Origin: Carnegiea gigantea
Taxonomy: Eukaryota > Streptophyta > Magnoliopsida > Caryophyllales > Cactaceae
Direction of reading: 5' to 3'
Length of the DNA: 64,000 nucleotides
Assembly (NCBI GenBank): GCA_029747015.1
Contig: JAKOGI010000570.1
Location: 384,501 to 448,500, forward strand
Shown: piece after piece, positions 22,561-36,150 of the stretch
How positions within the stretch are numbered: the first letter of the stretch is position 1
How the letters are laid out: each line of letters begins with the position of its first letter
The notes under the pieces: generated by a model
What the model was told of the DNA's origin: nothing
The model's input: the letters and a program-made list of their open reading frames with translations, nothing else
The model's database searches: none
Made by a program: the position numbers and the translations under genes

Positions 22561-24640
22561 TAATAGAAGATTTAGGATATCCAATATTATTATTTTTTTC
22601 TCTCTAATTTTTTTTGAATAATTTACATATAAAAAGATTTTGACTCCAATATTATTATTATTATTCCCTTTTAAAAAAAAAAAACATACACATAATAAAA
22701 GATTGTATTACAATATTTACTCATTCATATCTCAAAATCATTATTTTGATAGTAATAATATCGAATACTAACATACAGAGATTAACTTCATGATTTATTA
22801 ACTTATAAAATATTTATCCGTCCATCTCATACCATTATTACATTAATAGTAATAATACAGAATAATATCAAGTAGAGATTGACTTTTTGATATATTACCT
22901 TTTCTGTGAACATAAATATAAACATAAACATTAAGTGTTAAATGTTAGATACAATAAAATAACAATATCTATGAATCCTATATATTCAAGATAATACTAC
23001 CTGTGCAAGTGATCGTCATCCTGTTCTTTTAGAAGCATTTGCTGATATTCATATTTTATAGGTAAGATTACTCTTCATAGATACGTCCATATATGATATT
23101 TATTTTTAAAAGCTAAATACATAACTATTTCTATGTTTTAGCTTAATTTAAAAAGTCATTAAATTATATCTAAAAAGTCATTGAATTTTTTAATTACAAA
23201 ACCTCTAGAATTTAAGATAAAATTGTTAGGTTATTTATGATAATTCATATATATAGTAATTTTGATAGTGCAGCCTGAATACCTTTTTCGCACATCACAT
23301 GAGATTAAGAATACTAGCTAGTTAGTAATTTAAATAAGATTTATTTTAAATTTTGTTCACATGTCCAATTTGCCGAACCGGAATTGGTCCGAGCCCAATC
23401 CTTGCCATCCTTAGAACTTCGGAAGCATCCTACCCTTATCAAACCGGGAAACGTCCCGCTAATTGATTACAACTACTAACAAAAACATGTGATTGCAATC
23501 CGCATTTTTATTTGGGCCTAAATATTGGTACCTGACTTTCGGGCCACGGAAGGCCCACGAGTTATAGCTTGTGTATGGTCATAGTCGATGATTGTTTCGC
23601 TGTCGAAACAGTTGTACTATGAAGAGCTTGCAGGTAATCGAAACCTACCTTTTTTTTTTTTTTTACCAACATCTATTCTAAGTATACTAACAAAATGGAT
23701 ACCGAATTTTTACTAATATGATATAAGTATATAACATAACTATATGAAAGATAGCACCATAAAAATGGGGGGTTTTAATGATAAAAATTAAAATGAATTA
23801 ACCATAACAAGCTTTTCGTAATTAAGTATATTGCAATAGCATTTGATAAATGTTTTGAGAAATAAATTGTAGGGATTTTCAGTCAGCAAAATGTACATGA
23901 TGAAGGTTTCGAGTAAGATTTTTGATGTTATAACAATAGAGAAAACTCTCCAAGATCATGCAAAATTTCAACCTCTAGAAGCATTTGAGGAATGGTTTTC
24001 CTTGGATATGTGACAATTACAAATAAAATTTAAAAAAATGGAGAGAGAGAAATTTAATCAAACGTTCAAGCCGGACCAAAAAAAATAAAGTAAATTGAAT
24101 TGAATATAATAAAAAAGAAGAAAAAAAATCAGCGGTCCCCCTCTGTCGCTGCAATTAGAACTCAGGCAGGCTTCGTCCCAAAATCTGGAAGACCCTGACC
24201 TGGAGAACTCAGACAAGAGACTTTGAAGTAAAGAATGACAAATTCATACATATATTCTCATTTCATCATTATTGCATTCACAAGGCTCTTGCAGACTCAC
24301 AGTTGTGGTCGGATTAAGAGTTATTCAATCAAAATATAGATGTAAGAACATATAATAATAAAAATAATAGGTATTTAGAAGTGTTCTTGGGTTGCATGGA
24401 AACTGTTTTATTTTAACCGTTAGCAAATAATTATAGAGCTAAACAATTTAAGAGAAGGTGTTTGGGAAATTAAGTTGTCGATTAACTAATAGACATAAAT
24501 TAACAAGAAAAAGGAAAAACGTCGACAGTCAAATATTTGTTGAATTCAAAATTAGTGATGGGAATTTTAAAATTAAAAGAAAGACGTCATTTTTGAAATG
24601 TTGAAAGTTAATTTTATTAACATTTTAAAAATATTAATAA
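22561..24640. other. AT-rich DNA, nothing recognised
   Basis: No coding region or clean repeat boundary. The segment 23350-23640 has a higher GC content and may be an old repeat remnant, but I could not identify it. Confidence 0.4.
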
Positions 24641-26011
24641 AGGCGCTGTTTGGCAAACAGTTATTAGCTGTTGGCTATCTGTATTAACTGTTAACTGTTA
24701 GCTATTTGTATTAATTGTTTGCATTAGCTGTTTGAGTTAGATGTTTGTAGAAAAACTATTTGGAAAAGTTAGCTGTTTCTACGAAAGATGTTTGGTAAAT
24801 TTTCATTTATATCCTTATCTCTAAATTAATTCTTAATAGAATATATTTTTAATGCATTGGTCATTTTTTAAAAAAGAATTAAATTGTTGTCATATATATA
24901 AATTAACTTCATTTGTAATTAAAAAAGAAAAAAAAGAAGAAGAAAAACTATTTGGTAAAGTTAGCTATTTCTAAGAAAGATGTTTGGTAAATTTTCATTT
25001 ATATCCTTATCTCTAAATTACTTCTTAATAGAATATATTTTTAATTCATTGATCATTTTTTTAAAAAAGAATTAAATTGTTGTCATATATATAAATTAAC
25101 TTCATTTGTAATTAAAAAAGAAAAAAAAGAAGAAGAAGAAAAACTTCATTGATAAGACTTTATTTTCTACGTAACTTGTATCTGTTGTCTATCTTATTTC
25201 TTCTCAATTTGTAATTATGTAAATGATGTCAATGTTATATAACATGATTTTGTTATTTTTTAGATTTTTTTGTTTATAAATTGAAATTGAAATTTATACA
25301 AATTTATAATAACCTTATCTTCATTTGATTCAATTCATATAAACCATAATATCAAAAGTTATAAAGCTCATTGTCTAGATAATCGAAAGGGCGACTGAAT
25401 AATTTAAAGTATAAATATCAAATATTCATAAAGGATCATGCTGAGAGAACCAAATAAGTTTGATATAATATACTAATGAAATTAGAAACTACACCGAAAA
25501 AGTATACTACTTGATTAAAAAAATACAAACAATAAAACAGACAATGCAATTTCAATGGTTTGTTTTTGTCTCAAAAAATAAAAATAAAGAAAATACATCT
25601 ACTTTTACTAATCCTTAAGATATAATTGGGTTCAAATGCTACTAGTATAAGTTTTCAAGGAACACTTTATAATAGTGTACACTCTTTCTATTTTATAAAA
25701 AATAATATTACATAAATATAATTTAATGGCATGTAATATAATTTGTTTAAATGCTTGGACAAAGTGTCATTTCTACAAAAAGCTCTTCGAAAAGGCTACT
25801 GGAAATAACATTTTCAAAAAGAGCTATTTGCGGCCAATCAGATGTTTACAGATACCTACTTAACTTTTTAACTTGGTCAAAATAGCTAAAACAGTTCCAA
25901 CCGCTCTTTTTCTGCCAAGAGCTATTGTTACCAAACACTCAAAAAAAAAAACCAAAAAAAAAAAAAACAACAAACTGCTAAAAGTCTTAATACCAAACAC
26001 TAGTTTGCCTT
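24641..26011. mobile_element. Non-autonomous TIR element with tandem duplication
   Basis: About 1.37 kb. The left end is AGGCGCTGTTTGGC. The right end reverse-complemented is AAGGCAAACTAGTGTTTGG. A TAA lies on each side (24638-24640, 26012-26014), fitting a PIF/Harbinger 3-bp TSD. Terminal AGCTGTTTG-like repeats resemble the elements at 47815 and 50059. No transposase is encoded. Confidence 0.6.
24751..25138. repeat. Tandem duplication, unit about 192 bp
   Basis: Two adjacent copies (24751-24942 and 24943 to about 25138) share nearly all sequence, each ending in an A-rich AAGAAGAAG tract. By eye there are only about ten differences. Confidence 0.85.
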
Positions 26012-26338
26012 TAAGAGCAACATTTAAATAATCAGTGTTTTAACACTTCGGTTGCTTCCGCTCGCAATATGATCGTCACATTCAGCTGTGCTTCGCAACT
26101 GTATGCGTCAAAATTTTATAGTATTTAATTAATTGGTATTATAGAGCATAAAAAATTTTATTTTTGTCATGTTTGGATTGACAATTACATTTTACATTGG
26201 ACATATTTGTTGATTTTTTAAAGGTAAAAAAAACCAAAAACAGGGAAAAAGCGTAAAAATGTTAGTGCCAAACGGTATACATATTTGTTGATTGTATTGT
26301 AACTTTGAAGTATATAAATGTATTTATCATACATGATT

Positions 26339-26340
<2 letters not shown>

Positions 26341-26434
<94 letters not shown>
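26341..26434. repeat. AT microsatellite, 47 units
   Basis: An uninterrupted run of AT dinucleotides, 94 bases. It is likely to be polymorphic in length and able to extrude a cruciform. Confidence 0.97.
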
Positions 26435-26436
<2 letters not shown>

Positions 26437-28213
26437 TATTTCTCTTCTCTGGTAAAAGGACCTTTAAATGACAATATTTATTTTACAAATATATCCATAT
26501 GGACCCATCAATAAATTATAGCATTTAGGAATTGAGACTCAAGTATGCATTATCTTCAAACTGATTCTAGCTTTTTTTAACAACTAAGTACAAATAAATA
26601 CATTATACATATTAGATTTTCCTATCAAGAGGGATTTGAATTGTGTGTTTCTAAAGCCCAAAATTGAGGAAAAATTTATGAACAAAAGCTTTGTTAAAAA
26701 TATGTCTTGTGCTTTTGGACTTCAAAGTTATTAAATATATAAATAAAATCCTCCACAAAGTTATCTTAGAATTTATGAGTAAAATTAACCTTTATCACTG
26801 TATAGACATGATTAGACTATAACTACAAAAAGGAAAATGAAAACATATTATTATCACAAAAAACATTAAAAGTAGAAACAAATTGAACTTGGTTTATTGT
26901 TCTTTAAACTTTGAATCACTATTCCTAGAAAAAGGAAAAAGAAGCTATACCTTTTCATCAAGCAGCATCAACTTTGTGCTAATGACCTTTCTATTCTTCC
27001 AATATTTGCTAACAACACTTAATTCACAAATGTGAGTCTCAGGTTTTAGTTTTTAAAAAATAAGGAAGAAAGATTCTACATATGTGCACAAATATTGGAA
27101 ATAATAGAAACACCAATGTCGCCATCTTTTGCATAGAATGAGAAGGCACATAGATTGATTACTGTGAAGATGAAGATGTCATATTTTTCGGACCAAAAAT
27201 ACAACAAAAAAGGTCATAGTAATCTTTGTTCAACCAAAAAGGCTAAGAGTTGGAAATATCTTTTGATGAAGTACTTAACTTAAACTTTATATAGCAGTAC
27301 ATAAAAAGTTATTATAAATTAGCTCCATTGTTGCATATAAAATGAAATTTAGTTATTATTATCCTCTGTTTTTGAATTTATACTTGTTAAAGTTATTGAA
27401 TTAAATACTATAATTTTGATATTTAATGACTCATCAATTGGCATTTAGCTTAGAGGAGTTGTCCATATACGTTACATGAGTCTTTAAACCCCCCCCCCCT
27501 CCCAACCAAAAAAACAGAAACAATTATTTTTTTATATTTAGGATATATTTATTGTCATTTGGCCCAGGGCATGAAGGAAGGGGGATGTCCCTTTAGTTTG
27601 ATTATATGTTATAAGTCTGTAACTAACAAAACAAAGAGACACATATTAATATTTAACCCCAAGTCTATAAATTTGGAATGAATTATGAGAATTGAAATAT
27701 CAAATCGATCAATTTATTACAAGTGTCTCCATTATCATAATTAAAATTAAATTTTATATTTATTATCTTCTTTTATTTTGTTTATAATATTAAAAGAATT
27801 GAATGAAGAAACAATTATTAAATATTGATGCTTGAATGTGGTTAATAAAACATAATCATTATTATATTTAATTAAAATTTTATTGACATCATCATTTTAA
27901 ATTTATAATTGTTAAATTAATTAAATAAGAAAAAATCATATAGTATTGATATAAATGTAAGATAATCAATAAAAATTTATCATTTATCAAGACAACATCA
28001 ACCTATTCAGTTTCACAGTATGCTATATTATATCATATGAACGCAACAAAACACATTAACCACAGCTTTTAAAATTACCATTTTATGTGCATAGGCTATC
28101 AAATGATTTGCTTTTGGTAAGCTAGTCATTGAAGAAGCTTTTCTTTTTTTCCCCTGGTGTATAATGTTTCGAGTAGATTTATTGTTCCCCTTTTTTAATT
28201 TAAAAAGGCTCTA
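26435..28213. other. AT-rich intergenic DNA
   Basis: No gene found. A short poly-C run lies near 27488-27499. Confidence 0.4.
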
Positions 28214-28644
28214 GGCTTTGTTTGGCAAAATTAATTATTTAGGTAACAGGTGACGGTTTAGATAGTAGATAGTTGTTTAGGCAACTGATAATATTTCTAA
28301 TTTAGTTATTAGCATATAGCTGTTTAGATGAACGGTTGAAACAAATGTATTTAGTAAATTCACCTGTTGGGTTAGCTAATTAATGTAAATTGATATAAAA
28401 AGATGTAAATAATTTTCAAATATAAAATTTTCAAATGATATTTTTTGAACAAACAATATAAAAAGCTACTTCTAAATGCCAAAAGCTAATGTTGTTAGTT
28501 TTTTCAGCACGTTGCTTAAAACGCTAAATACTACTTAAAATGCTAGTTAAAATACTACGTAACCGGACAGTAAAATTGACTAATTAGTATATTAACTTGA
28601 TCAAAATACTAAGGTTACTTAAAATGCTGTTATCGAACATGGCA
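28214..28644. mobile_element. MITE, PIF/Harbinger-like (copy 1)
   Basis: 431 bp. The left end is GGCTTTGTTTGGCAAAATTA. The right end reverse-complemented is TGCCATGTTCGATAACAGC. Flanks are CTA and TTA. The same family, inverted and nearly the same length, lies at 36151-36579. Non-coding. Confidence 0.65.
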
Positions 28645-28840
28645 TTAGAATTTTAAAAATGGGCATTTTATTTACTAAAACATTATCTATTAGTTTTACA
28701 ATTTATAATTTATTTACTATGCCCTTTAATATTAATTTTTCCATCTAGCAACCAACTTGATACCTTTGTTAAGTATACATCTAGTTCATTTTCTGTGAGA
28801 CCGCTTCGAAACATATTGTGATATTGTAACATCACATTAA

Positions 28841-29621
28841 GGCTCTGTTCTATTTCGCGTTTTTTAGAATTTAGTTAAGAGCTTATATCTCCTTACGGCT
28901 CCTTACATCTCCTTACATCTCCTTACATCTTCATACATCTTCTTATATCTCATAGATTTTCTATAATATTCATTTTTTGTAGTTACAAAAATATGTATAT
29001 TTTTTTTAATGATACTACCAATATACAAAATTTATAAATATCTTATCAATACAACATTTACGTAAACATAAAAACATAACATAACGACGTAAATTATATT
29101 TGAATTTTGACATGAAATATACATTATTATAGATGACCATACATTTATTTATATTTAAAATTATTTACTTAAAATAGGAATTTATTTGAAGAGTTGTATT
29201 CAATTTTGTCAAAAAAGTTTATTTTTTTTGGGGTTATACTTTGCTTATTCGATCAAACTAATGTTCATATGAAAAAATCTTGAACAAAATTTTATTCACC
29301 AAATTTATGGGGATTAATATATTTTATTGCTGTGTAATTAACTTAATTAATTATTTATTTTTAATAAGTATATTATTTTAATATTATTATTTTTCATCCA
29401 AAACGTTCATTGTAAAACAAATTATATTATACAGCTCTTCAACAATTCAACAACTCCTTACATCCATCCTTAGAGCTCCTTACAGCTTTTTACATCTTTT
29501 TACAGCTCCTTACATCTCTTTACAACTCCTTACATCTTCTCACAGCTCCTTACAGTTTCTTACAGCTCCTTATATCTCCTTACATCTATTATCTATCCAA
29601 AACACGAAATAGAACAGGCCC
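28841..29621. mobile_element. PIF/Harbinger-like MITE with CTCCTTACAT repeats
   Basis: 781 bp flanked by TAA (28838-28840 and 29622-29624). TIRs are GGCTCTGTTCTATTTCGCG and, at the other end reverse-complemented, GGGCCTGTTCTATTTCGTG. Near both ends are arrays of 10-11-base units of the type CTCCTTACAT, all on the same strand. The TSD and TIR fit PIF/Harbinger; no transposase. Confidence 0.82.
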
Positions 29622-29624
29622 TAA

Positions 29625-32529
29625 TATGTAGACACCAAAAAGTGGTGTCCCAATTTTTGCAAAAGCCTATAATGAAACTTAAAGCTCAGCTTGTACACGC
29701 ATAAGCCCAGCAGAATAAAACCTAATTTTAACCTTAACTTTTAGCAATTATGGACTTGTGCTGGAGCCAGCCTGAGCCAAGGCATTGGACCGCTTAGGAA
29801 CCTAGATAACCCAAATCGTGAACATATTACTTTTTTTAGGACTTATTTGTTACATCGCAAATAATTTTAGGGATAAGATGCTAAAGAAATAAGTGTAAAT
29901 ATTCAAAGTTTTTCAAAGTTCAATAAATGGGGGTGATACAACATAGATTGTACGTATATGTTGCTCGTGCATGTTCTACTTCCTTGGGTTCTTGAATTGG
30001 GTTGGCTAAGAACTCGACCTGATTCCAATGTAAACCTTGTTGTTTTTTTTTTTTTTTTTTAATTGAGGTATATCACTTAGTTATAAGTTTGAATGTATCA
30101 ATACGTAAGGATACCAGCCCTATCTTATCCTTTTTCCACTGTAAATAGGGGGTCGCCCCCTTTGAGTTTGTCCCCCCCCCCCCCCCCCCCAAAAAAAAAA
30201 AGAAAGAACAGACCACATCTGAGAGCTGAGAACTTAAGAGACATAAAAAGGAGCTTATTCTGCCAAATTAAAGTTAAGTAACCACCACAAGTCTGTTGGT
30301 TTCCAGGCCAATCAGATGACAATCTGAGGGTTTCCCCTTTGTTCGTCCATTAATTTAAATTTAAAGATTGAGAAGATGTAATTGTAATTTAGCACCCACG
30401 CTCACTGAATTTTTTATTTTATTGTTTTAAGATTCTGTATTTGGAATGAGCTACGAATATTTTCCTTTTAATTTATATCTGATTCATTAATATGTTGCAT
30501 GCCTTTTTTTGCACAGTCTTCAATTTTTTGCTTTGACTAGTAGAGATCGTCAGAGTTGAAGGGCGGTCAGGATGCATCTCATCTAGGCACTGTACGCTTG
30601 GCACCCAAGCCTCGCCCTTTGGTTCACACCAATGGAGTCAGAGGTTCTAAGGATCATTCAAGAACCATTAAAAATCCTTTCCTTATTAAGCCACATCCCT
30701 TTCGGTTGTCCCTTCAGTTTAAAGGCTTAATAGAAAAACTAATTTATTTTTGTGTGTTTTACAAACATGCTAGCGACTCTACTTTGATATCCCGCAATCT
30801 CGAAAAGAAAATGCTTTCAGGTGCATGAAAATATGACGTTGAACCGGGAACTTGGCTTTTTGATCGAAACAACACCGTTGATCGAATATATGAGTTTTAG
30901 GTAAGGCTTGATTAGAGCATGAGCATCTCTGGGCCATGTGTCAAATAATGAATACTATCTGAGGTGAGGACTTTTACAGATTCTGGGTCTATTTGCTTAT
31001 TCTTTTTTTCCCTGGATAACACCTTTTTTTTTCCCCCAAAGCAAATAAAACAAATAAAAATCTTAATCAAGCAACCCCACAATGTGATGAGCTATTCATG
31101 GGGGCTCATTCCCGTGACTCCAGATCATGGTCTTTTTAGTGGTGACTCCACTAGGAACTTGTTAGGATGGTGAGACTTGAAAATTAAATCAGAAAATTGA
31201 AAGTTTTATATTTGCATTAAACATATTACATTTAGATGATGCCCAATAGGGGCATCAACAAGCACTTGCAGGCAAAACCATTTTTTACCCCTTTTTAGGA
31301 GAGCAATTACTACTAAGTAGGTCCACTTGATTTCCAAGTATGCCTGCAATTGTTTTTCACATTTGTAGCACACATACTTTTAAGATCATTTAATGTCGAG
31401 AGATATAACCAAACAAGCTAGTTGCACCATGCATTTCACGGATGACATGGGCCAGGGGAGACCATCAAGACTTACCTAAAACCCGTTGTGACATCGAACT
31501 TTTGACTGCGGATGAAACTTGTGTATTGTTGGACTTGCTTATGTTTGAAATGTTACATATGGACGATTGTGAACCTGATTAAACCCAAGACCCATGCATT
31601 AATCCTTTAAGATTAATAAACAAGTCATTGAGTTAGTCTAGGAAGGGTTTGGTTAGGTTCATCACAGAGCACATCATTTGGCCCAGCCCATCAACATGAA
31701 TACTTTACGGGCCACAGAACCCAATTGTGTTCCTTTGTGAGGCCTTCTCTGGGTTATGCCAATCACGCACTAGCCATGGGTGGGGCCTGTTAGGAAGCTT
31801 CTCATCTTATATGCCCAGTAAGCTGAGCATCCAAATCTTAGGTTGCAACATTATTAGTTGTCAGTTCACATCAATCTAAGTCTAACCCACTTAGGAAGTA
31901 TTCTAGTTATCACTCCCTAAGATTTCATGTTGGGTCATAAGATAACAATGATCTAACTAAGTGAGCTACTTGGGTCCTTAGGAATCCATGCATCATGCAT
32001 TGCACATTCATCCCTTAGGTCTAGGATACTCGCATGATTCCATTTATGCTCAGAAGTTTATAATATAGCGCATTAGACCTTAAGGGTACTATTCCATATG
32101 AGTGCAAGCTAATCTTGCATCACATGTACAAGTCCATGGTTCATACATCACGCATTCATTCTTTAGGTATAGAATATATGTGTGAGCCAACCACATCCAT
32201 GGTTATGCCGAGTCAACCCACTCTAGTTAAACCAAAGATTGTGTTCAAACCCAATGGAAGCATATGATTCATATAAATTAGACTTGAGCCAAACTTAGTC
32301 CCATAATTTCATCATCCAGCCTCGACCACAGACCTAGTCTAGGGTAAGGCTTGATTTCTAACCTCAGTCCATGTAGATCGTGCTTATTCATGCATCCTGG
32401 ATTTCAGCTAGCCCAGCTTGAACTTTCTTGCCAACCCAACCATTTTTGTCTTTCTATTCCATCTCTACTATACTCAACTTTGTGAATCATCTCCATGTTA
32501 CTTAGGATAGGGAAGTTCACAGTGCACCA
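29625..32529. other. No gene; possible old gypsy leader remnants
   Basis: No intact gene. Two short stretches, TAGCGACTCTACTTTG near 30770 and GTGGTGACTCCACTAGGAAC near 31140, resemble degenerate Tat/Ogre-type primer sites. The sequence around 31900-32170 has repeated ATGCATCATGCATT-like wording common in such leaders. This is too weak to delimit an element. Confidence 0.25.
30172..30201. repeat. Homopolymer C19 followed by A11
   Basis: 19 consecutive C then 11 A. Confidence 0.95.
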
Positions 32530-33630
32530 ATTGGATCCAACTAGTGGTTAGTGAGGGAGAAATTTGAAACCATTGGCAAACAGTACAAAAAGCATCCCTG
32601 TAACGACGGAATTTCCGAAAGGAACTCAGAAAAATCCGAGGAAAAATCAGCTTTCTGACAGAATCCGAAGGAAATGCCCATTGGAAAAATAGTCATCGAA
32701 AAATATGGTCCAATGAAACCCGATGGACTTTCTGACAACGTGACACCCCTTGGGAACATTGATGGCATCTCCAATGAGATTTCCAATGGTTTATTGGACA
32801 ATTTTCGTGCACTATTTTCCAATTGCTGAAGAGGACACTGACCAATTTTCCAATGGAATCAGCCCATTGAAAATTATGTCAGAATTTTTTAAAAAAAAAT
32901 TAGAAAAAAAGTTATCAATAAATCCACATTTCTATCCATTCTAAAATTCTAAATTGACATATATAAATATGTAAATTGATGATATATAGAAGAAGCACCA
33001 CAAATAACATATATGATATTCATTTTATGTTGCAACTACCATGCTCGTCAAGACATAGAAGAAAGATCAATGTCTACAAACATAAAATGCTAACTTTGAA
33101 ATTGTTCATTAAGAATCACAAATATCTGCAATCTATAGCTAGAACATCTACTCAGAATCTGAAAGATAAGTAATGCTCTCACTATCATCTTGGGAGTCCT
33201 ACTCATCAGAGTCCATGTTAGCTTGGTGGGAAGAGCTTCATGCTTGTTCCTTAAGGAATCTCCAAATCTTCTTCATTGTGCTCTCAATCTTTCCTTGTTT
33301 CTTGGCTATTTTGATAGCGGCCTCTTCATGCTGGGTGAGACTCTGGTTGAAGAGTTGTACACGCTCTCTAGGGTTGAAATGTTTGGCTGATGAATGGTGT
33401 GCTACTATTATTCGAGCTGATTTCTTCAACTTGACCCCCTTAATGCCAAAAACCATGACCACGGCCCTTCTTACCAAGATTTTCTTGAACCCACAATTCT
33501 TCTGAAGTCATAAGTGGTTGTTTAGACCCCTCTTGTGTAGCAGCCTGAGTGTTATCGTCCCAATTTTTGTGATGTTCCTTCTTCAAGCATGTAACCATTT
33601 GGGCAACAGTCAATATCCTGGACATTCATG
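32530..33630 (-). mobile_element. Probable En/Spm (CACTA)-type relic
   Basis: Two minus-strand frames related by a frameshift (33440-33625, then 33238-33477) read as one domain: SEELWVQENLGKKGRGHGF, then FGIKGVKLKKSARI, and an alpha-helical Lys/Glu-rich tail. This resembles the C-terminal part of plant Ptta/En/Spm transposase proteins. Adjoining non-coding DNA at 32585-32880 repeats TTTCC-AATGG and CGACGGAATTTCCG-like words, as in CACTA subterminal regions. No CACTA terminus was found, so class and limits are tentative. Confidence 0.4.
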
Positions 33631-34748
33631 CTTAAAGTCTTTCAATTTTCTTATGAGTTGATGATAATTCTTAGGAACGTCACTTTCAGCAAGACATGTG
33701 CCTTTTATTAAACCAACCACTTCACTAAAACAATGTTGAGACATGTCGTGACCTAATTTTTACATGAAGTAACTTCACTGATGTTTCATGCTCAAATATG
33801 TTACACTCTTCATGCAAGAGTTGTCAAAAGAGTCAAGGACAGTATAAAATGCCTTCGGATTTGCATCATAAGAGCCACTCATGTTCATTTGATTAGTTAT
33901 AGCTATCATCACCAAAGTTGTACATGCCATACAAACCTCTTGCACCCCCTGCTTCAAAATATTCAACCTCCCTATGGCTTGTCCAATATCAATTTCCCCC
34001 TAACAAACGTCTTTCTATATAGATGAGATTTTATGACATTGGGCATGTAATACTACATATTCTTGCACTCGACACGTATACAACTATAAACCCCATTTAT
34101 ACTACTCTTGGTTTTTTGCAAATTTAACAAACACACATGTTCACTCCCGCCAACCACTCAACTCTAAATTCAAGAGCAACAAAATTTTTGCCCTCATACA
34201 TCTATTGAAGATGCAACCGCGCATCCATTTTTACTTGATTTAGTGGCATTAATCATTGTCTATAGTACAATTAGTTTCAAGATTAATCTTGTACAAATTA
34301 ACTGTGCTTCTAATCAATCAAACAATACAATTTTCAATATATATAAACAATTATATCCATGAATACTAATATCACAAATACCTATAGGCCAAGGTGATAA
34401 AAACCTATTTCAATCGACGAAAATTACCGCCATCTTGTGAGAGGAACATGAACAATAGCAAATTGTTTTTTTTTTTTTTTACCTTTAACATTTTTTCCCT
34501 TTTTGCTCATCTAAAATACACCATAAATAAACCATAACCTAAGACCAGTTAATTCAAAAAAAAATTCCTTAAAATCTACGTCCATGATTATCACAAATTT
34601 TATTTAAAATCAACATTTCATTTTAGAATACGTCGCATCCTTATAAATGTTATGAAACCAATTATGGTTCCCTAAATAGGAAATTGTTTCTAACATATCA
34701 CTAACTAACACAATACTTATATTTAATTAATCAGCTTTGCAAATTATC
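33631..34748. other. AT-rich DNA, nothing firm
   Basis: May be the rest of the En/Spm relic on its right side, but no domain is recognisable. Confidence 0.3.
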
Positions 34749-34756
34749 ACCCTTAG

Positions 34757-35440
34757 CAGGGCTGAGCAAAAAAATTGGGTATCTAATTTTGGACCTAAAC
34801 CCAGTTCGGACCTATTGGGTTTACACCCGAACCCGGTTGAACAGGGTTAGGGACTGGTTTCAAAATCCTAGAACCAATTGCAACTGGGTTCAGAGCCAGT
34901 CCTGAAAACTTGGAACCGAAACCGAACCCGTTACCCGATTACCCGGTCTAATTAGTTTCTTTTTAAAAAAAGTGTCTGAGTTCCCCGGTTACACATTGAC
35001 ATTAGGTGTTCTTCTACCGATGCCGCCATAATTTCCGGGTATACATTGATATTACTACATCTTTTTGTTAATGTATAATGCTATGAGAAGATCGTTTTTT
35101 TTTTTTTTTTTAATGATTGGATGAAATGAAATGCTATCATTCTATTAAATTTGATTTTGAATGATCGATTAGCTAACTTGTTGGGTGTATGATTCTCCCA
35201 AAAAGTCATAACTACAAGCCAAGAATTTAAATGAGATGAAATAAAACAAAATAGGAAAAAATTAGGAATAGGGTACCTGGTTCTGAACCTGGTACCAACC
35301 AGTTACGGAACCCATTTCAAAATCCCGAACCCGGTTCCAATTGGGACCAGGACCAGGTCCAGATTTTTAGACCCCGTTGCAACTAGAATCGGGATCGATT
35401 CCATAAAAATGGACCATGTATCTGATCCTTCTCAGCCCTA
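34757..35440. mobile_element. hAT-like MITE with 8-bp TSD
   Basis: 684 bp between identical ACCCTTAG copies (34749-34756 and 35441-35448). Ends are CAGGGCTGAGCA and TCTCAGCCCTA, an imperfect TIR. The interior has inverted GGGT/ACCC-rich words near both ends and no coding. Confidence 0.9.
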
Positions 35441-35448
35441 ACCCTTAG

Positions 35449-36147
35449 GGTGATGGAATAGAAATAATTATAGCATATGACTCTGAAATATATACCCATT
35501 ATTTATGGAATCTTCCTCCTTTTACTTACATGCAAATATGTAAAAAATATTAAAATCAATTTTGTCTGTTGCTATATTAAAACTAAATCCTTTAATTTCC
35601 AAATTAAACCCAATCTTCCCCACCTGTTTATAAAGACAACCCTGTTGGTCGCCATTTTTTCCGATATTGAGAAACACACCACCACCACCAATCGCCCTGC
35701 CATCACAGCAGTCTGCAGAGGCCGAAGAGCCTCGCGAGTTAATTCGCCAGTCTTCGTTGACAATCATGGTGGCCGGAGAACACCATTGTCCCCACACCCA
35801 CCGTCTGTGAGGTCCTCAATAGCACGATGGTGATCCAAGCGGTGAGAATTGATGGTGGCGCCTAGGCTAGTGCGTGGCATGAAAAGAACTATCTAATTAC
35901 CATTAGTCCATGATATTTGGAGCAATTTTAGCCAAAGGAACCAATTATGTATACATTAATTACTTATTATCTAGAGTAGAGGCAGCGTAAATATGCACAT
36001 ACCATGAAAAAGACTGAACTTCTATGAACGTGATGGGATTCGTTTACTCAGAGCTTTTGTGCATCTTAAGCATCTCTGGGATTTCTCCTGCCTCAATTGC
36101 TTCAGTTTTAACAGGATGCATAAATGACTTCAATTGGGGAAACGCAA
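35449..36147. other. Unassigned DNA with a small GC-richer patch
   Basis: 35640-35860 is GC-richer than its surroundings and follows a TATAAAG at about 35629. A 118-codon frame (35477-35833, +) crosses it. It has no recognisable domain and its first half is AT-rich. It may be a gene fragment; I would not call it a gene. Confidence 0.3.
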
Positions 36148-36150
36148 TTA

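Noticed and set aside
26305..26514. Open frame over the AT repeat (Tyr-Ile repeat)
   Set aside because: Product of a dinucleotide repeat, not a gene.
28880..29590. Regular 10-11-base repeats resembling an array
   Set aside because: Not a CRISPR: no spacers of constant length, a plant context, and the units lie within a TIR element.
30125..30322. Open frame with a Gly run
   Set aside because: Arises from the C19 homopolymer; no domain.
30560..31170. Tat/Ogre gypsy element
   Set aside because: Only weak primer-site-like words; no LTR pair or coding domain, so kept as an unassigned note.
35477..35833. 118-codon open frame as a gene
   Set aside because: Half AT-rich, half GC-rich, with no recognisable domain or splice structure.
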